Source: Alkalicoccobacillus murimartini (GTDB lineage Bacteria; Bacillota; Bacilli; Bacillales; Bacillaceae_D). From it: a stretch of DNA of 64,000 nucleotides. Shown piece by piece: positions 23,281 to 31,905 of this stretch; the stretch's first letter is position 1, and each line of letters begins with the position of its first letter. The notes beneath the pieces are model-generated. The model was not told the DNA's origin. It made no database searches and worked only from the letters and a program-made list of their open reading frames with translations. Made by a program: the position numbers and the translations under genes. The stretch is from the NCBI RefSeq assembly GCF_030813245.1, contig NZ_JAUSUA010000002.1, positions 496,001 through 560,000 of the forward strand, given 5' to 3'.

Positions 23281-24579
23281 TTATATTGTAAACCTTTCGA
23301 TCGTTGCCTTCAATCTCTTCGCTTGATGAGATAACTCCTGCGCGGCCTTTGACGTGTCTTGAATGACCTTTGTTTGTTCATTCGCCAAGTTCGTTACGCT
23401 TGACGAGTCACGAGACGTCTCTTCTGCAATGGCTGCTACCTCCTGCGAAGCTTGGGCTGTGACATGAATGGCCTCCATTTGTTGATCAATCATTCCTGTG
23501 ATATCTGAAATGACCGCCGCCACTTCATCCACTGATCGTGTCATTTCTTTCATTGCTCGGCTTGTTTGCTCCCCTTGGCTGGATTGTTCATTCGCTTCAG
23601 CTACTTGTCCATCAATTTGCGACACAACATTTTTCACTTCTGCTTGAATCGTATGTACAAGAGTTGTGATATTTGCAACGGCCTGCGCACTTTCATCAGC
23701 AAGGTTACGAACTTCCTCAGCAACAACAGCAAAACCTTTGCCTTGTTCACCTGCTCTCGCAGCCTCAATTGATGCGTTCAGCGCCAACAAATTTGTTTGA
23801 CCAGCAATTTCACCAACAAGAGAGATAATCTTTTCTACTTCTCCCGCTTGTCTTTCTAGCTTCTTAACTGCTCCAAGGGATGCTTGGTTGTTATTAGCGA
23901 GTAGCCGTATCCCCTCTACCAATCCCTTCACAACCGTTCGGCTCTCACTTAAATTCTGAACCAGTTGTTTGGACGATTGGCGAGATCGATCCGCACGATT
24001 TTTGACCTGCTCTGCAATTTGCTTCGCTTGCTCCATGGATTCAGCATTCTTCCGACTGACCGCTGCTGAACCCTCGGCTCCTTGAGAAATAGAAACAAGC
24101 GTTTCACCCATTTTTAAAGCTCGTGAAGATGCCAGCTCCGAAGACTGCGACATATCACTAACTCGTTGCTCCGTCGCTTCAAAGCTTGAATCAATGTCCT
24201 GAACCATACGTCTTAAATTATGCAGCATTTCGTTATACGCTTCACCTAATGCTCGAATTTCGTCATCCGACCCGACCACTTCTACATCTTCCTGAATATC
24301 TCCAGCAGCAGCTCGTCTTGCCGAAGCTTCCAGACGATTCAGTGGTTTTGTGATATAGCCAGCGGCCCAGAAGCAAAGGATTCCTGTCCATATAATCCCC
24401 GCAACTAACGTTAAGACGGTGAACAGTTCACTACTCAATCCTAATAATTCTGAAAGGTAATCAGATAGCACAAAGATGAACAAAGCACTGATTCCATACG
24501 TTAACAGTGCTAAGCCGCTTACGCCCAATACCAACTTTTTGCGCAAACTAAAACGATATGACGGTTTTTCCTTCTCCAA
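23281..24579 (-). CDS. Methyl-accepting chemotaxis protein without an extracellular sensor domain
   Basis: The 432 residues begin with two close membrane spans (about 16-38 and 52-74) joined by a loop of only about 13 residues. A HAMP domain (75-125) and a full cytoplasmic signalling coiled coil follow, with the hairpin tip [20 protein letters not shown]. With no periplasmic-type ligand domain it probably senses membrane state or intracellular conditions, or acts through a partner. B. subtilis has no receptor at this place. It has its own terminator and lies 31 bp downstream of the ywlE homologue. Confidence 0.9.
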   Translation of the reverse strand: MEKEKPSYRFSLRKKLVLGVSGLALLTYGISALFIFVLSDYLSELLGLSSELFTVLTLVAGIIWTGILCFWAAGYITKPLNRLEASARRAAAGDIQEDVEVVGSDDEIRALGEAYNEMLHNLRRMVQDIDSSFEATEQRVSDMSQSSELASSRALKMGETLVSISQGAEGSAAVSRKNAESMEQAKQIAEQVKNRADRSRQSSKQLVQNLSESRTVVKGLVEGIRLLANNNQASLGAVKKLERQAGEVEKIISLVGEIAGQTNLLALNASIEAARAGEQGKGFAVVAEEVRNLADESAQAVANITTLVHTIQAEVKNVVSQIDGQVAEANEQSSQGEQTSRAMKEMTRSVDEVAAVISDITGMIDQQMEAIHVTAQASQEVAAIAEETSRDSSSVTNLANEQTKVIQDTSKAAQELSHQAKRLKATIERFTI

Positions 24580-24610
24580 TTTCTACATCCCCTTACACAC
24601 ACATGATCAA

Positions 24611-25054
24611 TTATTCTTTCCATTTCACTAATAAACTTGTCAAACACCGATCTAGTTCTACTCCAACTTGCTCATACTCTTCTTGTGGTCCACCGATTGG
24701 ATCAGCGATATCTCCACCTGTTGATAGGTAACCTTTTAGCGTAAACACTTTTCCGGATGCGTTTGGATGTTGGATCGCAAGCATTTCTTTATGGCTTTGA
24801 GTCATCGTCAAAATAATATCTGCCCACTCGACCAGATCTCCCGTTACACTTTGTGAAGCATGTTGATGATTGATGCCTCGCTTACTTAACACCCGAGCCG
24901 TGCCATCAGATATTGGAACTCCCGGCCAAGCCGTTACACCCGCAGATTGGATATTTAGTAGGTCGCCAGCTTTTTCTTTTAATAAGTATTCCGCCATCGG
25001 ACTCCGACACGTATTCCCCGTACAGACAAAAAGAATATTTTTCAAAATGGACAT
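24611..25054 (-). CDS. ywlE: Protein-arginine-phosphate phosphatase (YwlE), low-molecular-weight PTP fold
   Basis: This 147-residue protein has the LMW-PTP signature C11-T-G-N-T15-C-R-S and the general acid Asp in ADPIGGP. Thr at the fifth position of the loop is the arginine-phosphatase selector known from B. subtilis YwlE; tyrosine phosphatases have a bulkier Ile/Leu there. It opposes the McsB arginine kinase in protein quality control. Its place next to mntP and ywlC matches B. subtilis. Confidence 0.93.
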   Translation of the reverse strand: MSILKNILFVCTGNTCRSPMAEYLLKEKAGDLLNIQSAGVTAWPGVPISDGTARVLSKRGINHQHASQSVTGDLVEWADIILTMTQSHKEMLAIQHPNASGKVFTLKGYLSTGGDIADPIGGPQEEYEQVGVELDRCLTSLLVKWKE

Positions 25055-25099
25055 CCCCTTTTTAATAAGTATTGCCCTTATCTTATCACTTCTTGTCCG

Positions 25100-25642
25100 T
25101 TAAAGAGGAAGCATAATCTTCAACCCAAACCCAATTAAAATACTGCCACCTAATAACTCACCATAAATCCCGATGTACTGATGAAACCGCGACCCAATGA
25201 GCAGCCCCAGGCACGAAAGAACCATGCTGACGAACCCGATTAGAAAGACAGTAAGCAACGTTTTAGCACCCAGGATTCCAAAGCTTAACCCCGCCGAAAA
25301 ACTATCCAAGCTTACACTAATAGCAAACGCTGCTAACCCCCAACCAACCGGTTTCAAAAACGAACTTTCTTCTGATGAGAATGCAGATAAAATCATCTGT
25401 AACCCAATCAACAACAGAAGTCCTCCGCCAATATAAATAGCCACCATATCAAAATAAATAGAAAGCCATTTTCCAGTAGCCATACCTAACAACGGCATTG
25501 CGACATGAAACAACCCAATGGTTAATCCAATACGAAAAACCTGCCGCCCACGCAGCCCCAACATCCCCATGCCAAGCGTAACCGAAAACGCATCCATGCC
25601 AAGCGCAGCTGACATAATTAATATCGTCACAAATTCACTCAC
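25100..25642 (-). CDS. mntP: Manganese exporter MntP
   Basis: The 180-residue protein has six membrane helices in two repeats. The conserved acidic motifs GMDAFSV (D17) in helix 1 and SLDSFSAGLSFG in helix 4 are those of the MntP family, which exports Mn2+. The start is GTG 25642 after AAGGAGTGAG. No yybP-ykoY manganese riboswitch is recognisable upstream, but a strong 16-bp hairpin lies at 25691-25729. Confidence 0.9.
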   Translation of the reverse strand: MSEFVTILIMSAALGMDAFSVTLGMGMLGLRGRQVFRIGLTIGLFHVAMPLLGMATGKWLSIYFDMVAIYIGGGLLLLIGLQMILSAFSSEESSFLKPVGWGLAAFAISVSLDSFSAGLSFGILGAKTLLTVFLIGFVSMVLSCLGLLIGSRFHQYIGIYGELLGGSILIGFGLKIMLPL

Positions 25643-25690
25643 TGTTTACTCACTCCTTGAACATGCTACTTGAATGTATGCATGACCAAG

Positions 25691-25729
25691 CTAAAATAGA
25701 CAACCTCAGTGAAAGGTTGTCTATTTTAG
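25691..25729. promoter_or_regulatory. Perfect 16-bp hairpin upstream of mntP
   Basis: CTAAAATAGACAACCT and its exact complement are separated by seven bases, about 50 bp before the mntP start. No T run follows on either strand apart from the TATTTTAG end of the stem itself. It could be an unusual terminator, an attenuator or an operator. Confidence 0.5.
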
Positions 25730-25861
25730 GGGTTATGAGAGGGGACGAGAACGGGGGAGATTTAGTTGAATGGCTGGGTTCTCTTTTCCGCTCGCGGCGA
25801 CTGCTTTGCGCTCAATGGACCCCCTCCTCCAATCCACCCGCAACCCTAAAACATCCCTACA

Positions 25862-25889
25862 CAAAAAAACCGGCACTCGGCCGGTTTTC
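25862..25889 (-). terminator. Terminator of ywlC
   Basis: The stem AACCGGC / GCCGGTT with a five-base loop is followed on the minus strand by T5 after the stem. It lies 8 bp past the stop. Confidence 0.88.
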
Positions 25890-25894
25890 TACAT

Positions 25895-26938
25895 TTACTC
25901 TATGATACGTCCGCCTGCCGCCTTGCGTAAGCGATTCATGACTGCTGCTCCGACGCCGTTTTCTGGGAAAACTTCTGAATAAATCACATCGATTTGATGA
26001 TCATCGAATTGTCTCAGTCCATTGTAAAGCAGTGCCGCAGTTGTCGTTAAGTCCTCGTCTACGCCGCAAGCAAATACAAAATCTGCGACGTATTCATGCT
26101 TGCGGTTTTCGGTGGTGAGGATTCCGACTCGGCTTCCTTGCGCCTGTGCATGTGCAGCTAGCTCCTGAATCTGAAGATAATTCGTTACTAGGGTCAGACT
26201 ACCTTTGGGGGCATAGTGCGTATATTTCATGCCCGGAGACTTAGGGGCTTGTCCTTCTGTCACCAACGCTTGATCTAATTCCACATCTTCAGCAATCTCA
26301 GCGATCTGCTCTTGTGTGAGGCCACCTGGACGGAAGATGACGGGATGTGGACCGCTAATATCAAGTACTGTGGATTCGACACCAACGCCTGTAGGTCCCC
26401 CATCAACGATACCAGCAATTCTACCTTCAAGATCTGACCAAACATGATCTGCTGTTGTTGGGCTTGGTCTACCTGAGAGATTTGCGCTTGGTGCAGCTAC
26501 GGGAACACCCGATTCTAACAGAAGTTCTCTCGCAATCGGATGCGAAGGCATTCTTACAGCTACAGTATCCAATCCAGCGGTTACATCTGTTGGAACTTGA
26601 TCGCTTGCTTTAAAGATCAATGTTAATGGACCTGGCCAATAGGCTTTCATGAGCTTTTCGGCAACTTCAGGAATGTCGGTTACTAACGCATCAAGCTGTT
26701 CACGTTTTGCGATATGCACAATGAGCGGGTTATCGTTGGGGCGACCTTTTGCTCGGAAAATCTCTTTTACTGCTTGAGAATCCAGTGCATTTCCTCCTAA
26801 ACCATAAACCGTCTCTGTTGGAAACGCTACTACTTTTCCTTGCTTAATCCATGCTGCTGCTTCTTGCAAATCTGTTTCTTTTTTCTGAAGATTCATTGAC
26901 TTATTCACATTCCAACGTTTTGTCTGTATATAACTCAT
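25895..26938 (-). CDS. ywlC: L-threonylcarbamoyladenylate synthase, Sua5 type (YwlC)
   Basis: The 347 residues start at ATG 26938 (MSYIQTKRW) after ATAGGAG; the frame is open 25 codons further but without an RBS. The YrdC domain (about 20-210) has AFPTETVYGLG, KGRPNDNPLIVHI and APSANLSGRPSPT, and the C-terminal Sua5 domain follows. It makes threonylcarbamoyl-AMP for t6A at tRNA position 37. A DnaA-box cluster lies over and upstream of its 5' end. Confidence 0.95.
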   Translation of the reverse strand: MSYIQTKRWNVNKSMNLQKKETDLQEAAAWIKQGKVVAFPTETVYGLGGNALDSQAVKEIFRAKGRPNDNPLIVHIAKREQLDALVTDIPEVAEKLMKAYWPGPLTLIFKASDQVPTDVTAGLDTVAVRMPSHPIARELLLESGVPVAAPSANLSGRPSPTTADHVWSDLEGRIAGIVDGGPTGVGVESTVLDISGPHPVIFRPGGLTQEQIAEIAEDVELDQALVTEGQAPKSPGMKYTHYAPKGSLTLVTNYLQIQELAAHAQAQGSRVGILTTENRKHEYVADFVFACGVDEDLTTTAALLYNGLRQFDDHQIDVIYSEVFPENGVGAAVMNRLRKAAGGRIIE

Positions 26939-27151
26939 ATCACAGCTCCTATCCTCCCTATTTTGAGATTCTGCATGTCTTTTGTCAATACCGTACTCAA
27001 AATAGCTGAACACCCTGTAATGATAAGGGTTTCACGCTACTAATTTCGTAGCGAAATATGCATAAGTACACCCGTTCGTATACGCAGAACAAGGTTATCC
27101 ACACTTGTGGATAACCTGTAGATAAGCCGTCACTTCTGCGATTTATTCACA
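26901..27151. promoter_or_regulatory. DnaA-box cluster at ywlC
   Basis: Perfect boxes are TTATTCACA at 26901-26909 (in the ywlC coding start), TTATCCACA at 27095-27103, TGTGGATAA at 27106-27114 (reverse) and TTATTCACA at 27143-27151. A one-mismatch TGTAGATAA lies at 27117-27125. The pair at 27095-27114 forms an 11-bp inverted repeat, AGGTTATCCAC / GTGGATAACCT. B. subtilis has one of its few extra-oriC DnaA-box clusters at ywlC, so this looks like the orthologous site. Confidence 0.75.
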
Positions 27152-27598
27152 TGTTTGCTCAAGTAATTCACAGGCAAAAATCGTTACATCTTGATTCTCA
27201 AATTGCTGGAAATGTGATAATCGTTGTATCTCATTTGGCACATCAATCTGCTTAATGGGTCTGAACTGTAGCTGTTCAAAAAAAGCTCCAGCTTGCTTAG
27301 TGATTAGAAAGACTTCATTCAATTGAAGTTTGCGACCATACGCAAGAGCTGCTTCAAGGAATCCCATGCCCTTTGCTGGTGTAAAGTAGTCCGTTTCAAG
27401 GACAAGCGATCGTAGTAACCCATAGTCTCCTGATGGCTCCAGTCCAATGATTCCAACGATTTCATTGTCTATCGTTTCAGCAACCAAAAAAATATTTGTG
27501 ATGTTACTTGTGTCATCCTCTCGAAGTCCTGCCCGCGCTAGAAGCCTTTGAACATATAATAAATCGCGGTCCTGAGCCTGTCTGAATACCATTGTCAT
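27143..27598 (-). CDS. ywlB: GNAT-family N-acetyltransferase (YwlB-like)
   Basis: The 151 residues start at ATG 27598 after AAGGGGCG (a second ATG lies two codons later). The protein has a GNAT fold: an N-terminal RQAQDRDLLYVQRLL start, the core strand NEIVGIIGLEP, and the acetyl-CoA region near PAKGMGFLEAAL, in place of the usual Q/RxxGxG/A. The position between ywlC and spoIIR matches ywlB of B. subtilis. The substrate is unknown. The stop codon overlaps a DnaA box. Confidence 0.8.
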   Translation of the reverse strand: MTMVFRQAQDRDLLYVQRLLARAGLREDDTSNITNIFLVAETIDNEIVGIIGLEPSGDYGLLRSLVLETDYFTPAKGMGFLEAALAYGRKLQLNEVFLITKQAGAFFEQLQFRPIKQIDVPNEIQRLSHFQQFENQDVTIFACELLEQTCE

Positions 27599-27655
27599 AA
27601 CTACACGCCCCTTATTTGCACTATGTTCCATCCTATGCAGGGCTTGTATCAGGTA

Positions 27656-28297
27656 TTACTGATTTTCTTCAGCAAGCGTCGTGGTCTCTCCGCCAAATAT
27701 CGTTTCAAACAATCCTTTGAAAAAGTCTACGAAGAAAAATGAGACTTCCACTTCTTTTTCAGGCTGGATGTCAGCTTCAACTTCTTCAGCAGGGACTGCT
27801 TCACTTTGCTCCATATCAATAAAGCACAAAGGAGGAAACAGCACACACCACCAATTTTCTCCCTTTCCTTCACCAAGTGTGATCAACACCGCTTGGTACT
27901 CTCCAGCAGGATACACAAGGTTTCCATATAATTTCGTCGGAAAGTCTACTTGCTCAAAGTCGACTTCAAATAATTGATTGATGCCTCTGTTCTCAAGCTC
28001 TGATTCCACAATCGCTTCTATTTCATGTAGCTTTGAGCTAATGACATCCATCGCGTCTTGCTTACTTTCTATACCTGTCACCCATTCTGTAATGGATTGG
28101 TTCACTTTGTCGCGAATCTCTCGTTTTAACTTTTGATCACTAATAGAATCGCTATTTGCTAGAATCCGTAAACGAATCGCGTCCTCCTGGCTTACTTCAT
28201 GATGGAACGCAGCAATCGCTTGGTTTCCTTGGTCTTCCCAACTAATAAGTAATACAAAAAAAGAGAATAATAGATATATAATAGCTTGTGGTTTCAT
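27656..28297 (-). CDS. spoIIR: Stage II sporulation protein R (SpoIIR)
   Basis: The protein has 213 residues from ATG 28297; a GTG four codons upstream is possible and the RBS (GGGATGG) is weak for either. An N-terminal signal or anchor segment (about 5-22) precedes the conserved SQEDAIRLRILANSDSISDQKLKREIRD motif region (a family hallmark). SpoIIR is secreted from the forespore to trigger SpoIIGA processing of pro-sigma E. The C-terminal part is acidic and variable, with a hydrophobic patch. It is located between ywlB and prmC as expected. Confidence 0.93.
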   Translation of the reverse strand: MKPQAIIYLLFSFFVLLISWEDQGNQAIAAFHHEVSQEDAIRLRILANSDSISDQKLKREIRDKVNQSITEWVTGIESKQDAMDVISSKLHEIEAIVESELENRGINQLFEVDFEQVDFPTKLYGNLVYPAGEYQAVLITLGEGKGENWWCVLFPPLCFIDMEQSEAVPAEEVEADIQPEKEVEVSFFFVDFFKGLFETIFGGETTTLAEENQ

Positions 28298-28350
28298 GAC
28301 CAACACCATCCCTTCCCCCTCATTGTGGTCAGGATGGTTGAAGACTAAAC

Positions 28351-29229
28351 CTATAACTCTTCGACAAAATCTCCATAGGCAAGAACGATTCGGTCTTTTT
28401 TATTTATATCAAAACGAACCTCGGTTGTCGTGTTCGGAAAAGCTTCCTGTAACATTTCTCTTACGACCTCTCCCTGTCCGGCTCCCACTTCAAAGGCAAC
28501 CAGAGCATGAGGCTTCACCACGTGTTTAAGTTGTTGAGTAAGCTTCCTATAGCACTCTAACCCGTCATCTCCTGCAAACAATGCCAATTCTGGCTCATGT
28601 TCACGCACATGAACAGCAAGGGTTTCTCTTTCTCCTTCTGGAATATAAGGAGGATTAGAGACAACAACATCAAAGCGTTTCCCTTGTTGAATAAAAGGGT
28701 CTAATAGGTCACCTTGATAAAATTCGATCTCTGCTTGATGTTCGATCGCATTCATTTTCGCCATCTTTAACGCTTGTTCCGATAAATCAACTGCCGAAAG
28801 ATGAAGAGCTTTATCCTCAAGTGTAAGAGTGGTTGCGATGATACCACTACCCGTCCCTACATCTACAGCCTCTAATACCACGTCGCCAAACAATGCTTTT
28901 CTTCTCTCCAATACCGCAATAATTAGTTCCTCTGTTTCCGGTCTTGGAATTAAGACATCCGCTGATACATTAAAACGGCGACCAAAGAACTCTTCATACC
29001 CAATTAAATGTTGAACAGGGTAGCCTTGGGCAAGCTTGTATACATCATTCTTATATGCATCCAACATCTCTTCGTCAATCGGATCATGAAAACGAGCAAA
29101 CAATCCAGCTCTCTCCAGACCAAGATGATGGCGGAGCAACCACTCACCAGCCATCGTCTCCGTATGTCTTTCTTCTAAAAAAGAAGAAGCCCAACGAAGG
29201 GCTTCGTGTATTGTGTGTATGGTCGACAT
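28351..29229 (-). CDS. prmC: Release factor glutamine methyltransferase PrmC
   Basis: This 292-residue enzyme methylates the Gln of the GGQ motif in release factors. The helical N-terminal domain is followed by the SAM-binding motif AVDVGTGSGIIA and the catalytic NPPY in VVVSNPPYIPEGE. It starts 1 bp after the prfA stop, so it is coupled with its substrate gene. Confidence 0.96.
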   Translation of the reverse strand: MSTIHTIHEALRWASSFLEERHTETMAGEWLLRHHLGLERAGLFARFHDPIDEEMLDAYKNDVYKLAQGYPVQHLIGYEEFFGRRFNVSADVLIPRPETEELIIAVLERRKALFGDVVLEAVDVGTGSGIIATTLTLEDKALHLSAVDLSEQALKMAKMNAIEHQAEIEFYQGDLLDPFIQQGKRFDVVVSNPPYIPEGERETLAVHVREHEPELALFAGDDGLECYRKLTQQLKHVVKPHALVAFEVGAGQGEVVREMLQEAFPNTTTEVRFDINKKDRIVLAYGDFVEEL

Positions 29230-29230
29230 C

Positions 29231-30301
29231 TTAATCTTCTGCTCGTTGCATCAGTTCAGATTGTTCTTCCATGATGAGTGTATCAATAATTTCATCCAAC
29301 TTACCTTGTAATATTTGCTCAAGCTTCTGCAGAGTTAAGCCAATTCTGTGATCCGTCACACGGCTTTGTGGAAAATTATACGTGCGAATACGCTCAGAGC
29401 GATCCCCTGTACCTACAGCTGACTTGCGGGTCTCATCATACTCAGCTTGTATCTCACGGTTAATCTTATCGAAGACACGTGCACGAAGAATCTTCATTGC
29501 TTTCTCTTTGTTCTTAATCTGTGATTTCTCATCTTGCATCGAAACAACAGTCGAAGTAGGCATATGAGTCAAACGCACTGCAGACATCGTTGTATTTACA
29601 CTTTGTCCACCGGGTCCACTTGAAGCAAATGTATCTACACGAATATCCTTCTCATGGATTTCTACTTCAACTTCTTCTGCTTCAGGAAGAACCGCAACGG
29701 TCGCTGTAGATGTATGAATTCGACCACCAGATTCGGTTGAAGGAACACGTTGCACACGGTGTGCTCCATTCTCATACTTAAGCTTAGAATAGGCACCTGT
29801 TCCATTCACCATAAAGATAATCTCTTTATAGCCACCAAGCTCGGTTGTTGTTGCTTCCATCACTTCAATCTTCCATCCCTGTGCTTCCGCAAAGCGATGA
29901 TACATCTTATAAAGGTCACCAGCAAAAAGCTGCGCCTCATCTCCACCTGCTGCTCCGCGAATCTCAACGATTACGTTTTTATCATCGTTTGGATCCTTCG
30001 GAAGAAGAAGGATATGCAGGCGTTCTTCAAGCTCTTGGCTTTGAGATGAAAGATCAGAAATCTCTTCCTTCACCATTGCATACATCTCATCATCTAGCTT
30101 TTCTTCAATCATCGCTTTTGCATCTTTTAACTGCCAAGAGACTTCCTTGTATTCGCGATACGCTTGAACCGTATCCTCAAGACCAGACTGCTCCTTCGAA
30201 TACTCACGCAATCTTTTTGTATCACTAATAATATCCGGGTCACTTAATAATTCATTTAACCGATCATATCTGTCCTCTAAAGACTGTAAACGATCAAACA
30301 T
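29231..30301 (-). CDS. prfA: Peptide chain release factor 1
   Basis: This 356-residue protein terminates translation at UAA and UAG. The GGQ motif is in [12 protein letters not shown], and [16 protein letters not shown] and the coiled coil at the N-terminus are typical. It is the first gene of the prfA-prmC pair; spoIIR follows 53 bp after prmC. Confidence 0.98.
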   Translation of the reverse strand: MFDRLQSLEDRYDRLNELLSDPDIISDTKRLREYSKEQSGLEDTVQAYREYKEVSWQLKDAKAMIEEKLDDEMYAMVKEEISDLSSQSQELEERLHILLLPKDPNDDKNVIVEIRGAAGGDEAQLFAGDLYKMYHRFAEAQGWKIEVMEATTTELGGYKEIIFMVNGTGAYSKLKYENGAHRVQRVPSTESGGRIHTSTATVAVLPEAEEVEVEIHEKDIRVDTFASSGPGGQSVNTTMSAVRLTHMPTSTVVSMQDEKSQIKNKEKAMKILRARVFDKINREIQAEYDETRKSAVGTGDRSERIRTYNFPQSRVTDHRIGLTLQKLEQILQGKLDEIIDTLIMEEQSELMQRAED

Positions 30302-30371
30302 GTCTTCACCTCATAACATAATATCCGTACATAGCATAACGTTCTAAGTATAGTATATAGGCACTCGGTGG

Positions 30372-30749
30372 TCAATGTGACAAGGGGTTTGATTCGTTTT
30401 TTGCCGACTCTTGCTCTTTTTTGTACCACAGATAGGAATCAGTTAGTTCAAAGACCATCATTATAAGAAACATACATGCGAGGAGAAGCATCCTCCACCC
30501 TTCCATTTCAGCAAATAACCAGAATAAAATAAAGATTAAAAGAACAAAGGTAGGAAAAAATTTAGCTTGCTTGAACCGCTTTTCAGCCGTTAGCTTTCCA
30601 ACCCCTGTTTTTGTTGCCTTTCCTATTAACCTACCAACTAAAACAGCTACACTAATTAAAAACGCTAAGATTAGACCTCCGTTAATCAAGTAAACGGTGA
30701 CAAATAACCAGAGAAACATCAGCATAGTGCTGACTTTATCATTAACCAT
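30372..30749 (-). CDS. Small membrane protein, paralogue 3 of a three-gene overlapping set
   Basis: The 125 residues have about four hydrophobic segments and end in the shared motif DSYLWYKKEQE. I do not recognise a named family. The start, ATG 30749, lies 7 bp after GAGGAG and 8 bp inside the preceding gene. The two genes upstream encode the same architecture, so the set arose by tandem duplication. Identity outside the C-terminal motif is low, which suggests old or fast divergence. The function is unknown. Confidence 0.75.
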   Translation of the reverse strand: MVNDKVSTMLMFLWLFVTVYLINGGLILAFLISVAVLVGRLIGKATKTGVGKLTAEKRFKQAKFFPTFVLLIFILFWLFAEMEGWRMLLLACMFLIMMVFELTDSYLWYKKEQESAKNESNPLSH

Positions 30750-31119
30750 TAAAGTTCTCCTCTTGTAAAAGTTCTTGTTGTTCTTTTTTGTACCAAATAT
30801 ACGAATTCACGATATTAAAAGCCGCTAAAATAAGAATAAAGGAGATAACTACTATACGACGCAGGACAGAAAGATCAAGTTGCTGGTATGGAAATAATGA
30901 TACGTATGCAATAATTAGGACACCAAAGCATATGGACTTAATTAAGTACTTTTTAGCTGGCTCACGCTCGGTTGCCACCTCTTGATAATATCCTAATATA
31001 GAGATAATTGTTATAACTACGCCCCACCCAATTATAAGCATCCAGCCTGCACCAATAATCAACAGGAACAAAATAAAAAGAAGTGGCGTTAGCTGTATCA
31101 TATGCCTTCTCTCAACCAT
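30742..31119 (-). CDS. Small membrane protein, paralogue 2 of a three-gene overlapping set
   Basis: The 125-residue protein has about four hydrophobic segments and the C-terminal motif NSYIWYKKEQQ. The ATG at 31119 follows AAAGGAGG and overlaps the previous gene by 8 bp. It has a short basic loop in the middle and a charged tail. There is no domain that I can name. Confidence 0.75.
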   Translation of the reverse strand: MVERRHMIQLTPLLFILFLLIIGAGWMLIIGWGVVITIISILGYYQEVATEREPAKKYLIKSICFGVLIIAYVSLFPYQQLDLSVLRRIVVISFILILAAFNIVNSYIWYKKEQQELLQEENFNG

Positions 31120-31507
31120 ATTCGTCCTCCTTTACCCGCTTTGCTTCAAGATCCTCCTCTTCCTTTTTCTCTTTTTTATACCATAGATACGAGTCTATAT
31201 AATCAAATAAACCCGTAATAAAAATCAATCCTACAGCCACTAATTGACGCCATAAAGGTAGGTCTAAGTCTATAAACAAAAACACAGTCATTAACGCTAT
31301 CCATAAAATAGAAGACCATTTCGAGAAAATGTGTTGTGTTCTCGCAGAAGCCCCCCATATGCCTGCTCCAGTCTTATAGCCTATAATAGACCCAATAAAA
31401 ATAGATGCACCCATAACACCTATATACCACCAGCTTTGATCTAAGACGAAAAAAAACACCATTATCCACATAGGAGCTAAATATGTTAAATGTTTTTTCT
31501 TTATCAC
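31112..31507 (-). CDS. Small membrane protein, paralogue 1 of a three-gene overlapping set
   Basis: The best-placed start is GTG 31507, 8 bp after TAGGAG (131 residues, MIKKKHLTYLAP); an ATG 14 codons upstream has only a weak RBS. It has four hydrophobic segments, then DSYLWYKKEKKEEE and a highly charged tail. A single perfect DnaA box, TTATCCACA at 31462-31470, lies in the coding sequence and may be chance. It is the first gene of the overlapping trio. Confidence 0.7.
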   Translation of the reverse strand: MIKKKHLTYLAPMWIMVFFFVLDQSWWYIGVMGASIFIGSIIGYKTGAGIWGASARTQHIFSKWSSILWIALMTVFLFIDLDLPLWRQLVAVGLIFITGLFDYIDSYLWYKKEKKEEEDLEAKRVKEDEYG

Positions 31508-31599
31508 ATCATCATCTCCTACCATCATTCTCTTACACCGACTATACATGATTACCTTTTATAGAACAAATAGGAATATTACGTAAGAAGAGGTTGAAA

Positions 31600-31850
31600 G
31601 ATCAAGGTGCTAGCTCTTGGTAAACCGTCCTTCTGTCTTGATCTTTTTCACTCTTTCTTAACTATCCTGTCGCTGGTCTTGCTAAATTTACGTCTTGCTT
31701 AGTATTTTGTTTATTTCTCTTAATATCTATGTCTGCTTCTTGATAAGACTCCATTCTGTCTTGATCTTTCACACTTTTCTCTTGATATCCAACTCTATCT
31801 CTTTTTAGATTTGTATCCTTCTTGACTCTTCATCAAACCTTCTTGCTAAA
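31600..31850 (+). repeat. Short-repeat array A3 (CTCTTGRT family)
   Basis: About 12 degenerate A words (ctcttggta, gtcttgatc, tcttgctaa, ctcttgata, ttcttgact) recur about every 20 bp, on the plus strand, between the trio and the ptsG terminator. The copies are more decayed than in A1 or A5. Confidence 0.8.
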
Positions 31851-31865
31851 GGCTAACCATTTAAC

Positions 31866-31898
31866 GAAAAAGCCAGAGCGTCTGTGCTCTGGCTTTTC
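31866..31898 (-). terminator. Terminator of ptsG
   Basis: A 9-bp stem, AGCCAGAGC / GCTCTGGCT, with a six-base loop is followed on the minus strand by TTTTTC. It lies 8 bp past the stop. Confidence 0.88.
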
Positions 31899-31905
31899 CT
31901 ACTTG

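Noticed and set aside
25643-25860. yybP-ykoY (manganese) riboswitch upstream of mntP
   Set aside because: Only one simple hairpin is present; the conserved multi-helix core is not recognisable.
31462-31470. Single DnaA box TTATCCACA in a membrane protein gene
   Set aside because: It is isolated and inside coding sequence; one 9-mer match in 64 kb is expected by chance.
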